13,006 bases of DNA from contig JAUWNZ010000010.1 in assembly GCA_030612385.1 (NCBI GenBank), forward strand, positions 1 through 13,006, in the 5' to 3' direction. Shown piece after piece: positions 6,084 through 13,006 of the stretch. Below the pieces are notes generated by a model, which was not told where the DNA came from, did no database searches, and was given only the letters and a program-made list of their open reading frames with translations. The position numbers and the translations under genes are program-made. Every line of letters starts with the position of its first letter. The first letter of the stretch is position 1. The stretch is from Pseudomonadota bacterium. Lineage in GTDB: Bacteria > Desulfobacterota > Syntrophia > Syntrophales > JADFWA01.

Positions 6084-7349
6084 ATGAAAACAATCGAGAT
6101 CAGACCGATCAAAAACCTGAGTGCGGAGGTATCGATCCCTGGGTCGAAGAGTTACACCCAGAGGGCGCTGATTATAGCATCCGTAGCCTGGGGTAAATCT
6201 TTTCTGCGAAATCACCTGATTTCTGAAGATGTAACCTTTCTGATCGAAGGTCTCAGATCTCTTGGCGCGGGTATCGTGACGACGGATGAGGATATCATTA
6301 TCAGCGGAACCGGCGGGAAAATAAGCAATCCGGGGAAAGAAATTTATCTTGGGAACAACGGCACCGCCATGAGATTTTTAACCGGCCTCGTATCCATCGG
6401 AAAAGGAGAGTTTGCCCTCACCGGAGACGGTCGTCTCTGCGAAAGACCTATAAAGCCGCTTCTTGACGCCTTGGAAACACTAAGCGTCGATGCGCGTAGC
6501 AGGAATAATGACGGTCGTCCCCCTGTTATTATCAATGCAAACGGCATTCAGGGTGGTGAGGTAATCTTCACCAATATAGAGAGCAGTCAATATCTCTCTT
6601 CCATGCTGATATGCGCCCCGTTTGCAGAAAGGAACACTGAAATAAGATTGCGTGGAAGCGCTGTCTCTCTCCCATACGTAAACATGACTATCGAGATGAT
6701 GGAGAAATTCGGCGTTGAGGTTATCAAAAATAACCCGGATCACTATATTATAAAAAACAACCAGCGTTACGTAGGCCGGAGACACATGGTGGAAGGGGAT
6801 GTCTCCAATGCCTCCTATTTCTTCCTGGCTTCCGCCCTCTGTAAAGGAAAGGTACGGGTTCTGAATATCAATCCCTCCACCCTGCAAGGGGATATCGGGT
6901 TGCTCAATATCATGGAAAGGCTCGGCTGTTCCGTCATAAAGGGGGAGAACTGGGTGGAAGTTGCAGGAGGGGAAATGAAAGGGGGAGAATATATATTCGA
7001 TATGAAGAATATGCCCGATGTGGCGCCGACACTCGCAGTGCTGGCGGCAATGAGACCCGGACGGACAATTATCAAAGGCGTTGCACACCTCAGATTAAAG
7101 GAGAGCAACCGTATAGCTGCGCTGGTCAATGAGCTGACAAGAACCGGGGTCATGGCTGAAGAAAGAGATGATGGTCTGATAATTAATGGCGGACACCCCC
7201 ACGCCGCCGAGATAGAGACCTACAACGATCACCGCATTGCGATGAGTTTCGCCACGCTTGGTCTCGCAGTCCCCGGCATAAAGATAAAAGACAGGGACTG
7301 CGTCAACAAATCTTTCCCCGGTTTCTGGAATGAACTGGAAAGACTTTAA
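6084..7349 (+). CDS. aroA: 3-phosphoshikimate 1-carboxyvinyltransferase (EPSP synthase)
   Basis: AroA joins shikimate 3-phosphate and phosphoenolpyruvate into EPSP, the precursor of chorismate. The 421-residue protein is full length, with PGSKSYTQRAL (19-29; K22, S23, R27), LGNNGTAMRFL (89-99), GDGRLCERP (114-122), SSQY (167-170), PDVAP (311-315), RLKESNR (337-343), NDHRIAM (381-387) and K409 near the end. The PEP-site loop has Asn before G93 and Phe at 98, where E. coli has Ala and Pro. The start lacks a classical purine-rich site; GGTGA at 6070-6074, inside the flanking repeat, is the best candidate, 9 bases upstream. Substrate supply needs aroE and aroK, which must lie outside the window. 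Confidence 0.95.
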   Translation: MKTIEIRPIKNLSAEVSIPGSKSYTQRALIIASVAWGKSFLRNHLISEDVTFLIEGLRSLGAGIVTTDEDIIISGTGGKISNPGKEIYLGNNGTAMRFLTGLVSIGKGEFALTGDGRLCERPIKPLLDALETLSVDARSRNNDGRPPVIINANGIQGGEVIFTNIESSQYLSSMLICAPFAERNTEIRLRGSAVSLPYVNMTIEMMEKFGVEVIKNNPDHYIIKNNQRYVGRRHMVEGDVSNASYFFLASALCKGKVRVLNINPSTLQGDIGLLNIMERLGCSVIKGENWVEVAGGEMKGGEYIFDMKNMPDVAPTLAVLAAMRPGRTIIKGVAHLRLKESNRIAALVNELTRTGVMAEERDDGLIINGGHPHAAEIETYNDHRIAMSFATLGLAVPGIKIKDRDCVNKSFPGFWNELERL

Positions 7350-7659
7350 AATCCGGATAGTTCCCTTACCCCCACCTTTAGGCAGGGTAATTCACTTTGT
7401 CCCATCCCTTCAGGAGATCCATTTTTCCCAAAACTGAAAATTCCCCTAACCCCTTTTTATCCTTTCACCCGGATATTTCGGCAAAAAAGCAGTTTTCCCG
7501 GGGGCGATTCGGACACAATGGCCTTTTATTGTTGCCCTGCCTGATCTGGAAGAAGATACGCGCTTATCCGCAAGATGCTTGCTGCTTGTCACACCTTCAA
7601 TATCCGGCCTCATTCGAGAAGCGGACAGTTTATCGTCAGCCTCAGGACAAACAAAGACC
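7350..7659. other. Noncoding gap after aroA
   Basis: About 310 bases contain no convincing gene: the open frames here lack a ribosome binding site and family-like composition. A weak hairpin TTACCC (7366-7371) with GGGTAA (7385-7390) follows aroA but has no T tract, so it is a poor terminator candidate. The pyrimidine-rich 7360-7460 stretch shows nothing else that I recognise. The gap ends in the promoter for the next gene. Confidence 0.5.
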
Positions 7660-7688
7660 TTGATAATATCAGGGGATTATCTTATTAT
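7660..7688 (+). promoter_or_regulatory. Sigma70-type promoter for the mqnD-like gene
   Basis: TTGATA (7660-7665; 5 of 6 to consensus) and TATTAT (7683-7688; 5 of 6) are separated by exactly 17 bases. Transcription would begin near 7695, about 42 bases before the ATG at 7737. This is the best-matching promoter in the window and marks a new transcription unit after aroA. Confidence 0.72.
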
Positions 7689-7736
7689 AAAAAATCTGTT
7701 AGGAGAACAAACAATAAGAAAGGAGTCTCAGAAAAG

Positions 7737-8549
7737 ATGGTGAAGCTGAGTGTGGCGCACACCGCCGACGCGGATGATGCCTTTATGTTTTACGGTATGA
7801 TGAACGGAAAGGTTGCAAAGGGCTTTGAGATAAATAACGTAATTGAGGATATAGAAACGCTGAACCGGAAGGCATTCAGCACCGTCTATGACGTCACGGC
7901 CATCTCTGCCCATGCCTATGCGCTACTCAGGGAAAAATACCGGATACTGTCGGCAGGGGCAAGCGTGGGAGATGGATATGCGCCGGTGATAGTCGCAAAA
8001 AAGGAAACGGCGCTTGAAGGGAAAAAGATCGCTACCCCCGGAAGACTCACAACGGCAAACCTCCTGCTAAGGCTTGCCATCGATGATTTTCAGCCGGTCG
8101 AAATGAGGTTTGACAAGATTATCGAGGCGGTGCAGACCGGAACGGCAGATGCGGGGCTTCTGATCCATGAGGGGCAGATAAGCTACTCACGGCACGGTCT
8201 TGTAAAGGTCTTCGACTTCTGGGACTGGTGGGAGGTGAAGACAGGCCTGCCGCTTCCACTTGGTCTCAACGTCATAAAGAGAGATATCCCGGAAGGGCTC
8301 CAGAGGGAGTTTCTCGATGTTATGCGCGCAAGCATAAGATACGCCCTCGAAAACGTCGAAGAGGCACTGGAGTATGCGATGAGGTATTCAAGGGGGGAGG
8401 ACAAGGAACTCATAAGAAAATTCACGCTGATGTATGTAAACGACTATACATACGAAATGCCTGAGCCGGTCAGAAAGGCGCTCGGCATGCTTTATGAAAT
8501 GGGCGAAGAGAAGGGGCTCCTAAAGTCGCCCCCACTGGATATTCTGTAA
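7737..8549 (+). CDS. mqnD: MqnD-like 1,4-dihydroxy-6-naphthoate synthase (futalosine pathway)
   Basis: MqnD converts cyclic dehypoxanthine futalosine to 1,4-dihydroxy-6-naphthoate in the menaquinone route that starts from chorismate. The 270-residue product has the family's two-lobed binding-protein plan: an opening AHTADADDAFMFYGM (7-21), IEDIETLNRKAF (36-47), PGRLTTANLLL (101-111), the LLIHEG segment with the expected catalytic H144 (141-146), and WWEVKTGLPLPLG (164-176). ATG 7737 lies downstream of a strong promoter, with AAGGAG 11 bases ahead, a slightly long spacing. In-frame codons upstream are before the promoter and are excluded. MqnA and other family relatives share this fold, so the exact step is less certain than the family. 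It may be co-transcribed with alaS. Confidence 0.78.
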   Translation: MVKLSVAHTADADDAFMFYGMMNGKVAKGFEINNVIEDIETLNRKAFSTVYDVTAISAHAYALLREKYRILSAGASVGDGYAPVIVAKKETALEGKKIATPGRLTTANLLLRLAIDDFQPVEMRFDKIIEAVQTGTADAGLLIHEGQISYSRHGLVKVFDFWDWWEVKTGLPLPLGLNVIKRDIPEGLQREFLDVMRASIRYALENVEEALEYAMRYSRGEDKELIRKFTLMYVNDYTYEMPEPVRKALGMLYEMGEEKGLLKSPPLDIL

Positions 8550-8558
8550 CTGTAAGCA

Positions 8559-8592
8559 CCCTCACCCCGGCCCTCTCCCATCAAGAGAGAGG
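8559..8592. repeat. CCCTCACCCCGGCCCTCTCCC-type intergenic repeat
   Basis: The gap between mqnD and alaS starts with a C-rich repeat (8559-8579) of a kind seen in intergenic regions of many proteobacteria. Its CCTCTC (8572-8577) can pair with GAGAGG (8587-8592), forming a small hairpin just before the alaS ribosome binding site. Confidence 0.45.
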
Positions 8593-8614
8593 AAGATGAC
8601 GGAGGAATTAATTG

Positions 8615-11245
8615 ATGACAGGAATGGAGATCAGAGAGAAGTTTTTGAGATATTTCGAGGAGAGGGGACATAAGAGAGTCGCAGGGTCGTCCCTTGTCCC
8701 GCATGACGATCCGACGCTCCTGTTTACCAATGCCGGCATGGTTCAATTTAAAAACTGTTTTATGGGCAAGGAGGATCGGGGCTACAGGAGGGCGGTTTCC
8801 TATCAGAAATGCGTCAGGGCGGGAGGAAAACACAATGACCTGGAAAATGTAGGCTACACCGCCCGTCATCACACCTTTTTCGAGATGCTCGGAAATTTCT
8901 CCTTCGGTGACTATTTCAAAGAAGAAGCCATTGCCTGGGGATGGGAGTTTCTGACGGAGGTAATGGGCATACCCAGAGACAGATTATGGATAACGATTTA
9001 CAGAGATGACGATGAGGCCTTTGAGATATGGAACGAAAAGGTGGGGATACCTGCCGGGAGGATTGTCCGCATGGGAGAAAAGGACAATTTCTGGATGATG
9101 GGCGAGACAGGCCCATGCGGCCCATGCTCGGAGATCATCTACGACCAGGGGGAAGGGACGGGATGCGGCCGGCCTGAGTGTGATCTGGAATGTGATTGCG
9201 ACCGCCATCTTGAACTCTGGAACCTTGTCTTTACCCAGTTCTACCGGGATAAGGCCGGCGGGCTCAACCCGCTGCCAAACCCGAATATCGACACGGGGAT
9301 GGGGCTGGAGCGGTTAGCGGCGGTAGTACAGGGGGTAAAGAGCAACTACGATACAGACCTCTTCCATGACATCATCGGTTCCATCGGGAAGATCAGCAAA
9401 AAGAGATACGGGGACAATGAGGAAAACGACATCTCGGTCAGAGTGATCGCCGACCATAGCCGCGCCATCACCTTCCTGACAGGAGACGGCGTCCTTCCCG
9501 GCAACGAAGGAAGGGGTTATGTCCTGAGAAGGATATTGAGGAGGGCTGCGCGCCATGGGAAGCTTCTTGACATAGACAGACCATTCCTGCACGACGTCGT
9601 CCCGGTAGTCATCGCCGTCATGAAAGAGGCCTATCCCGACCTCGTCGATAAAGAATCATTCATCAGGAAAGTGGTTTTAAACGAAGAGCAGCGTTTCATG
9701 GAGACCCTCGACACGGGTCTCATGATGCTGAACGACGAGATGGTATCCCTGGGAAAGGCCGGAAAGGATATTATTCCCGGCAATGTTGTATTCAAACTCT
9801 ATGACACATTCGGCTTTCCGGTTGATCTCACGGAGGACATCGTCCGAAAAGAGGCCTTTTCCATAGACATGGAAGGCTTTGAAAAGGCTATGGAGGCCCA
9901 AAGGGAGCTGGCCAGAAAATCATGGAAGGGAAGCGGAGAAGAAGCAGTTTCGGACAGCTATAAAAAACTCTCCATGAACGGCTTATCCGCCGAATTCACC
10001 GGCTATGAAGGGGTGACGGAGGCAACTTCACGTATTACCGCCATCCTTAAAAAAGACGAAGAGGTCAATTTTTTAAAGGAAGGTGAAAAAGCCGAAATCT
10101 TCGTAGAACAGACCCCTTTTTACGGGGAGAAGGGAGGACAAATCGGTGATACCGGGGTAATTGAGGGTAACGGATTTCTCTTCGAGGTATGGGAGACCCG
10201 GAGGCCACTCGATAATCTCATCACCCATATCGGAAAGCTCAAAAGGGGGCAGCTTGAGGTCGGCAGCACCGTCAACCTTATAGTAGACGAAGAAATGAGA
10301 AGGGCGACAGAAGCGAATCATTCAGGCACACATATCCTGCAGGCGGCCCTCAAGAAGGTGCTGGGAGGCCATGTCAGGCAGTCCGGATCTCTGGTAACGC
10401 CGGAGAAACTCAGGTTCGATTTTTCCCATTTTTCCAGAATTGAAGATGACGACATAGAAAAGATAGAAACGCTTGCGAACAGCTGCATCAGGGCAAACCT
10501 GCTAGTCAGCTCCAGGATGCTGCCAATGGATGAGGCAATGAAAACGGGCGCAACGGCCGTCTTCGACGAAAAATATGGGGACAATGTCAGGGTAGTCGGG
10601 ATGGGAGATTTCAGCATGGAGTTGTGCGGCGGCACCCATGTCGGGAGAACCGGTGATATCGGATTCCTCAAGATCGTCCATGAATCGGCCATAGCCGCAG
10701 GCATCAGGCGAATCGAAGCGGTGACTGGAAGAGAGGCATTGAAGTATGTCAGAAAAACCGAGAAGGATTTGATGAAAGCAGCTTCCCTTTTGAGAACCAA
10801 AACCGGTGAACTGCCTGAAAGGGTGGGAAAACTCCTGAAGCGACAGAAAGACCTCGAAATGGAAATCAACTCGCTTAAAGGCAAAATGGCAGCAAGGGAT
10901 TCGTCCGATCTTCTAAGTCAGACCAGAGAGATAAAAGGAGTCCGTGTAGTCACAAAGGTGGTTGAGGCGCCGGACGCAAAGACCCTGAGAGATTTTGGCG
11001 ACAGGTTGAGGGATAAGATACAATCGGGAATAATACTGCTCGGAAGCTGTGCTGGGAACAAGGCGATGTTGCTGTGTATGGTTACCAAAGACCTTACCGG
11101 CACATATAACGCCGGCAAAATCGTAAAAGAGATCGCCCCGCTTGTGGGGGGAACCGGCGGCGGACGCCCCGACATGGCCCAGGCCGGCGGGTCAAGACCT
11201 GAAAACCTGGAACAGGCTCTGAGCAAGCTGAAGGAAATACTGTGA
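8615..11245 (+). CDS. alaS: Alanine--tRNA ligase
   Basis: AlaRS charges tRNA-Ala and edits mischarged Ser/Gly. The 876-residue product is full length. The class II catalytic core (about 1-250) opens MEIREKFLRYF and contains GNFSFGDYFKEEAI and GETGPCGPCSE. A Cys cluster (C184, C189, C193, C195) precedes ELWNLVF, as in many bacterial enzymes. The tRNA-recognition helices follow. The editing site shows HSGTH (569-573) and CGGTH (671-675), and a coiled-coil linker (about 715-765) leads to the C-Ala domain ending GGTGGGRPDMAQAGG. ATG 8615 is chosen because GGAGGA is 8 bases upstream and the N-terminus then aligns with the family; TTG 8612 is the less likely neighbour. No obvious terminator follows. 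Confidence 0.96.
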   Translation: MTGMEIREKFLRYFEERGHKRVAGSSLVPHDDPTLLFTNAGMVQFKNCFMGKEDRGYRRAVSYQKCVRAGGKHNDLENVGYTARHHTFFEMLGNFSFGDYFKEEAIAWGWEFLTEVMGIPRDRLWITIYRDDDEAFEIWNEKVGIPAGRIVRMGEKDNFWMMGETGPCGPCSEIIYDQGEGTGCGRPECDLECDCDRHLELWNLVFTQFYRDKAGGLNPLPNPNIDTGMGLERLAAVVQGVKSNYDTDLFHDIIGSIGKISKKRYGDNEENDISVRVIADHSRAITFLTGDGVLPGNEGRGYVLRRILRRAARHGKLLDIDRPFLHDVVPVVIAVMKEAYPDLVDKESFIRKVVLNEEQRFMETLDTGLMMLNDEMVSLGKAGKDIIPGNVVFKLYDTFGFPVDLTEDIVRKEAFSIDMEGFEKAMEAQRELARKSWKGSGEEAVSDSYKKLSMNGLSAEFTGYEGVTEATSRITAILKKDEEVNFLKEGEKAEIFVEQTPFYGEKGGQIGDTGVIEGNGFLFEVWETRRPLDNLITHIGKLKRGQLEVGSTVNLIVDEEMRRATEANHSGTHILQAALKKVLGGHVRQSGSLVTPEKLRFDFSHFSRIEDDDIEKIETLANSCIRANLLVSSRMLPMDEAMKTGATAVFDEKYGDNVRVVGMGDFSMELCGGTHVGRTGDIGFLKIVHESAIAAGIRRIEAVTGREALKYVRKTEKDLMKAASLLRTKTGELPERVGKLLKRQKDLEMEINSLKGKMAARDSSDLLSQTREIKGVRVVTKVVEAPDAKTLRDFGDRLRDKIQSGIILLGSCAGNKAMLLCMVTKDLTGTYNAGKIVKEIAPLVGGTGGGRPDMAQAGGSRPENLEQALSKLKEIL

Positions 11246-11389
11246 GGCTGAAAAAGGTGAATAGACAAAATACAGCGGATCGACTGAGAAAATCCGGTTT
11301 AGCTGCTATTCCTCAGAAGATAGCCATTCACGGCTTGAAACTTGAAATTGGAAAATTGAAATCAAAGGTAAAGTAAGGGACTTTGATAA

Positions 11390-11440
11390 GGATTTACAGG
11401 ATAAGTTTTGATGTTTTAATCCTGAGCATCCTGTTAATCC
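11390..11440. repeat. AGGATTWACAGGAT inverted repeat after alaS
   Basis: GGATTTACAGGAT (11390-11402) and ATCCTGTTAATCC (11428-11440) are inverted with 12 of 13 matches around a 25-base spacer. A run of six T residues follows a few bases later, which could make it a weak terminator for alaS and, read the other way, a barrier for the convergent pilus genes. The rest of the 241-base gap (11246-11486) shows only AT-rich, low-complexity sequence. Confidence 0.55.
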
Positions 11441-11486
11441 TGTCAAATTTTTTCAACAAGCTGAATTCATAGATATATTCCGGGAT

Positions 11487-11990
11487 TCAGCGCCGTCCGG
11501 TTTTCCTGAGGGATTCTTTAAAAACGAGGTAAAAGGATTTATTGTCGGCAATGCCCCGTTTTATGATCGTATCGACATCATCGATGTTTGCCTTGTTGAT
11601 GACGAGATTGACACTATCAGTAAGGGAGGCCATGTTATCCATGGTTCTGAATCTGTCGCTTACCAGCGCAACATAAATGTTTCTCCTGATATTCATCGGA
11701 AGACACTTTAGATACTTGAGCACGTCGTTGGCATTTGGGTCCTCTGTGTCAAAATATTCATTTAATACAACCATGTCATATAAGTGAAATCTCATTTCCC
11801 TGAGGGCATCCTGTGCAGATGCCGACTTTGTGATATGATAATCCATCTTCCTTAAGACCTTGATGATCTTAACTCTTATGGAAGGGTTGAGTTCGCAAAC
11901 CAAGGCTGTCCTGCCGCCATCTGGAATAAAATCAAACGGTTTGTCTGATGCATCGTAAGTATCTGACGCCACATCATTGAAAGTGTCCAT
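11487..11990 (-). CDS. Degenerate receiver-domain protein downstream of pilT
   Basis: The 167-residue product has a loose acidic/polar stretch (1-27), then a CheY-like receiver fold (about 28-150): TALVCELNPSIR as strand 1 and helix 1, DMVVLNEYF as strand 3, VALVS as strand 4, and NLVINKAN as strand 5. The phospho-acceptor Asp is replaced by Asn (N77), and the acidic pocket after strand 1 is reduced to E33, followed by Leu and Asn. S111 and K133 are kept. It is therefore unlikely to be phosphorylated normally and may act as a protein-binding module. ATG 11990 is preferred: AAGGA stands 7 bases upstream and it begins 13 bases after the pilT stop. An in-frame ATG at 12026 would overlap pilT and has a poor site. 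The pairing suggests a role in pilus retraction or motility control. Confidence 0.7.
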   Translation of the reverse strand: MDTFNDVASDTYDASDKPFDFIPDGGRTALVCELNPSIRVKIIKVLRKMDYHITKSASAQDALREMRFHLYDMVVLNEYFDTEDPNANDVLKYLKCLPMNIRRNIYVALVSDRFRTMDNMASLTDSVNLVINKANIDDVDTIIKRGIADNKSFYLVFKESLRKTGRR

Positions 11991-12003
11991 TGTATTTTCC
12001 TTA

Positions 12004-13006
12004 TCAGGTTCTTCCGGTTTTTCCATAGGCCAGGTCTATTTCAAGATTATCTATTTCGGTTGTGGTTTGTCCTCTGGAGTTTTTAATGGCATCAATGCCA
12101 CGGCCAACAAAACTCCTGTTGGAGGCGTAGGCACTTGCAGTTTCTTCGCTTATAACTCCTTTTCTGTACATTTCGATCATGTAATCGTCAAAGGTTATCA
12201 TCCCGAAGGGCCTGCCTGCCTGAATTATCTCATAAAAAGTTCTTCCCTCCGATTCTCCGTGAATAATCGCGTTACTGACTCTTAAATTCATTCTCATAAT
12301 TTCAAAAGCAGCGATTCTGCCTCCGCTCTTCCCTGGGAGGAGCCTCTGGCAGACTATCCATCTCATTGCGTCGGCCAGACGTGTGCGGATATGTTTTTCC
12401 TCTTCCGTGCTAAACATGCCGATTATCCGGTTGATGGTCTGTCCCGCATCCACCGTGTGAAGAGTACTCATTACAAGGTGCCCGGTTTCTGCGGCGCTGA
12501 GAGCAATCTCCACCGTTTCCCTGTCCCTCATTTCACCAACCAGAATGACCTTGGGGGCCTGTCTGAGAGCAGCGCGCAGACCGCCGGCAAAGTCTTTGAA
12601 GTCTTTGCCCAGCTCTCTCTGGTTGAAGGTGGCTTTCTTCTGCGGGTGCTGGAATTCTACGGGGTCTTCCAGGGTTACAACATGAACGGGTTTTTTTTCA
12701 TTTATCTCGTTCAATATCGCGGCGAGCGACGTCGTCTTCCCTGTGCCGGTTGCGCCGGTTACAAGGACAATCCCGTTTTTTTCCTCTGCTATCTCATAAA
12801 AAACCTCCGGGAGATGAAATTCGCGGCAGGTGGGAATCGCGGCCTCAAGTTTTCGCAAGACGATAGAATAATTTCCCCGCTGAGAAAATATGTTGACCCT
12901 GAAACGGGCTTTACCGGGAAGTTCATAGGATAAATCACACGATCCTTCGGCAAGGAGTGTTTCAGTGAGATTGCGGTCACGATTTATGAGGTTAAGAGCA
13001 AAAATT
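12004..13006 (-). CDS. pilT: PilT/PilU-family type IV pilus ATPase, N-terminus beyond the window
   Basis: This hexameric ATPase family powers pilus retraction at the cytoplasmic base of type IV pili. The visible 333 residues enter at the right edge in mid-protein, with ARFRVNIFSQRGNYSIVLR belonging to the N-terminal PAS-like domain. Then come Walker A GATGTGKTT (84-92), the Asp box LEDPVEF (112-118), Walker B VILVGEMRD (153-161) and the His box HLVMSTLHT (176-184). The tail is unusually polar after SFVGRGIDAIKN. A TTG at 12858 is not the start, since family sequence continues upstream to the edge. PilT and PilU cannot be separated confidently from this fragment. It is followed closely by the receiver-like gene and is probably co-transcribed with it. 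Confidence 0.88.
   Translation of the reverse strand, partial: IFALNLINRDRNLTETLLAEGSCDLSYELPGKARFRVNIFSQRGNYSIVLRKLEAAIPTCREFHLPEVFYEIAEEKNGIVLVTGATGTGKTTSLAAILNEINEKKPVHVVTLEDPVEFQHPQKKATFNQRELGKDFKDFAGGLRAALRQAPKVILVGEMRDRETVEIALSAAETGHLVMSTLHTVDAGQTINRIIGMFSTEEEKHIRTRLADAMRWIVCQRLLPGKSGGRIAAFEIMRMNLRVSNAIIHGESEGRTFYEIIQAGRPFGMITFDDYMIEMYRKGVISEETASAYASNRSFVGRGIDAIKNSRGQTTTEIDNLEIDLAYGKTGRT

Noticed and set aside
6480..7088. Long open frame opposite aroA
   Set aside because: It is antisense to a fully conserved EPSP synthase and has no family features; similar antisense frames opposite alaS (10318-10884) and pilT (12391-12933) were dropped for the same reason.
7366..7390. Terminator after aroA
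   Set aside because: The 6-bp stem has a 13-base loop and no T tract.
7397..7663. 88-residue open frame after aroA
   Set aside because: It has no ribosome site, unusual composition and no recognisable family; it ends inside the mqnD promoter.
7575..7736. 54-residue N-terminal extension of the mqnD-like gene
   Set aside because: It would begin upstream of the promoter at 7660-7688 and does not resemble the family.
11242..11376. Small 44-codon frame starting at GTG overlapping the alaS stop
   Set aside because: The GTGA overlap is suggestive, but the second half is low-complexity AT-rich sequence and no family is recognisable.
12004..12858. Complete pilus ATPase starting at TTG 12858
   Set aside because: The frame stays open to the window edge and encodes conserved family sequence upstream, so the gene is cut by the window.

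Overview
The window looks like a chromosomal stretch from an anaerobic Gram-negative bacterium, most likely of the Desulfobacterota (former Deltaproteobacteria). The signs are a Thermotoga/Bacillus-type (type I beta) DAHP synthase heading an aromatic operon, a futalosine-pathway menaquinone gene, a PilT-family pilus motor followed by a degenerate receiver protein, moderate GC, and intergenic gaps full of dispersed inverted repeats. The phylum assignment is an inference from gene content, not a phylogenetic result.

Layout: (1) 1-285 is noncoding and holds a repeat family with AGTGCC termini, including a 143-bp near-perfect palindrome. (2) efp (elongation factor P) lies on the minus strand at 286-849. 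(3) 850-1462 is a divergent control region: repeats behind efp, a 9-bp inverted repeat overlapping a -35 box, then a leader for the aromatic operon. The leader has a short reading frame rich in Phe/Tyr codons, a strong Rho-independent terminator, a second terminator-like hairpin and a competing 12-bp helix. (4) The plus-strand aromatic block is aroF (1463), aroB (2596), pheA (3719), aroD (4910) and aroA (6084). Together these make DAHP, dehydroquinate, dehydroshikimate and EPSP, and carry chorismate on to phenylpyruvate. aroE, aroK and aroC are absent from the window, and the aroD-aroA gap (5612-6083) is filled by nested inverted repeats. (5) 7350-7736 is noncoding and ends in a good sigma70-type promoter for an mqnD-like gene (7737-8549, futalosine menaquinone pathway, which starts from chorismate), followed by alaS (8615-11245). 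(6) 11246-11486 is noncoding with an inverted repeat. (7) On the minus strand, a PilT/PilU-family ATPase (12004 to beyond the right edge) is followed closely by a small protein with a receiver-like domain whose phospho-acceptor Asp is Asn (11487-11990).

The most interesting signal is the leader at about 1200-1462. It has the parts of a ribosome-mediated transcription attenuator responding to charged tRNA-Phe/Tyr, placed in front of the whole early aromatic operon rather than before pheA alone. The sequence shows the leader ORF, the terminator and the competing helix directly. The regulatory logic is inferred. The second theme is the density of palindromic repeats, present in nearly every sizeable gap and in one case apparently supplying the ribosome binding site of aroA.
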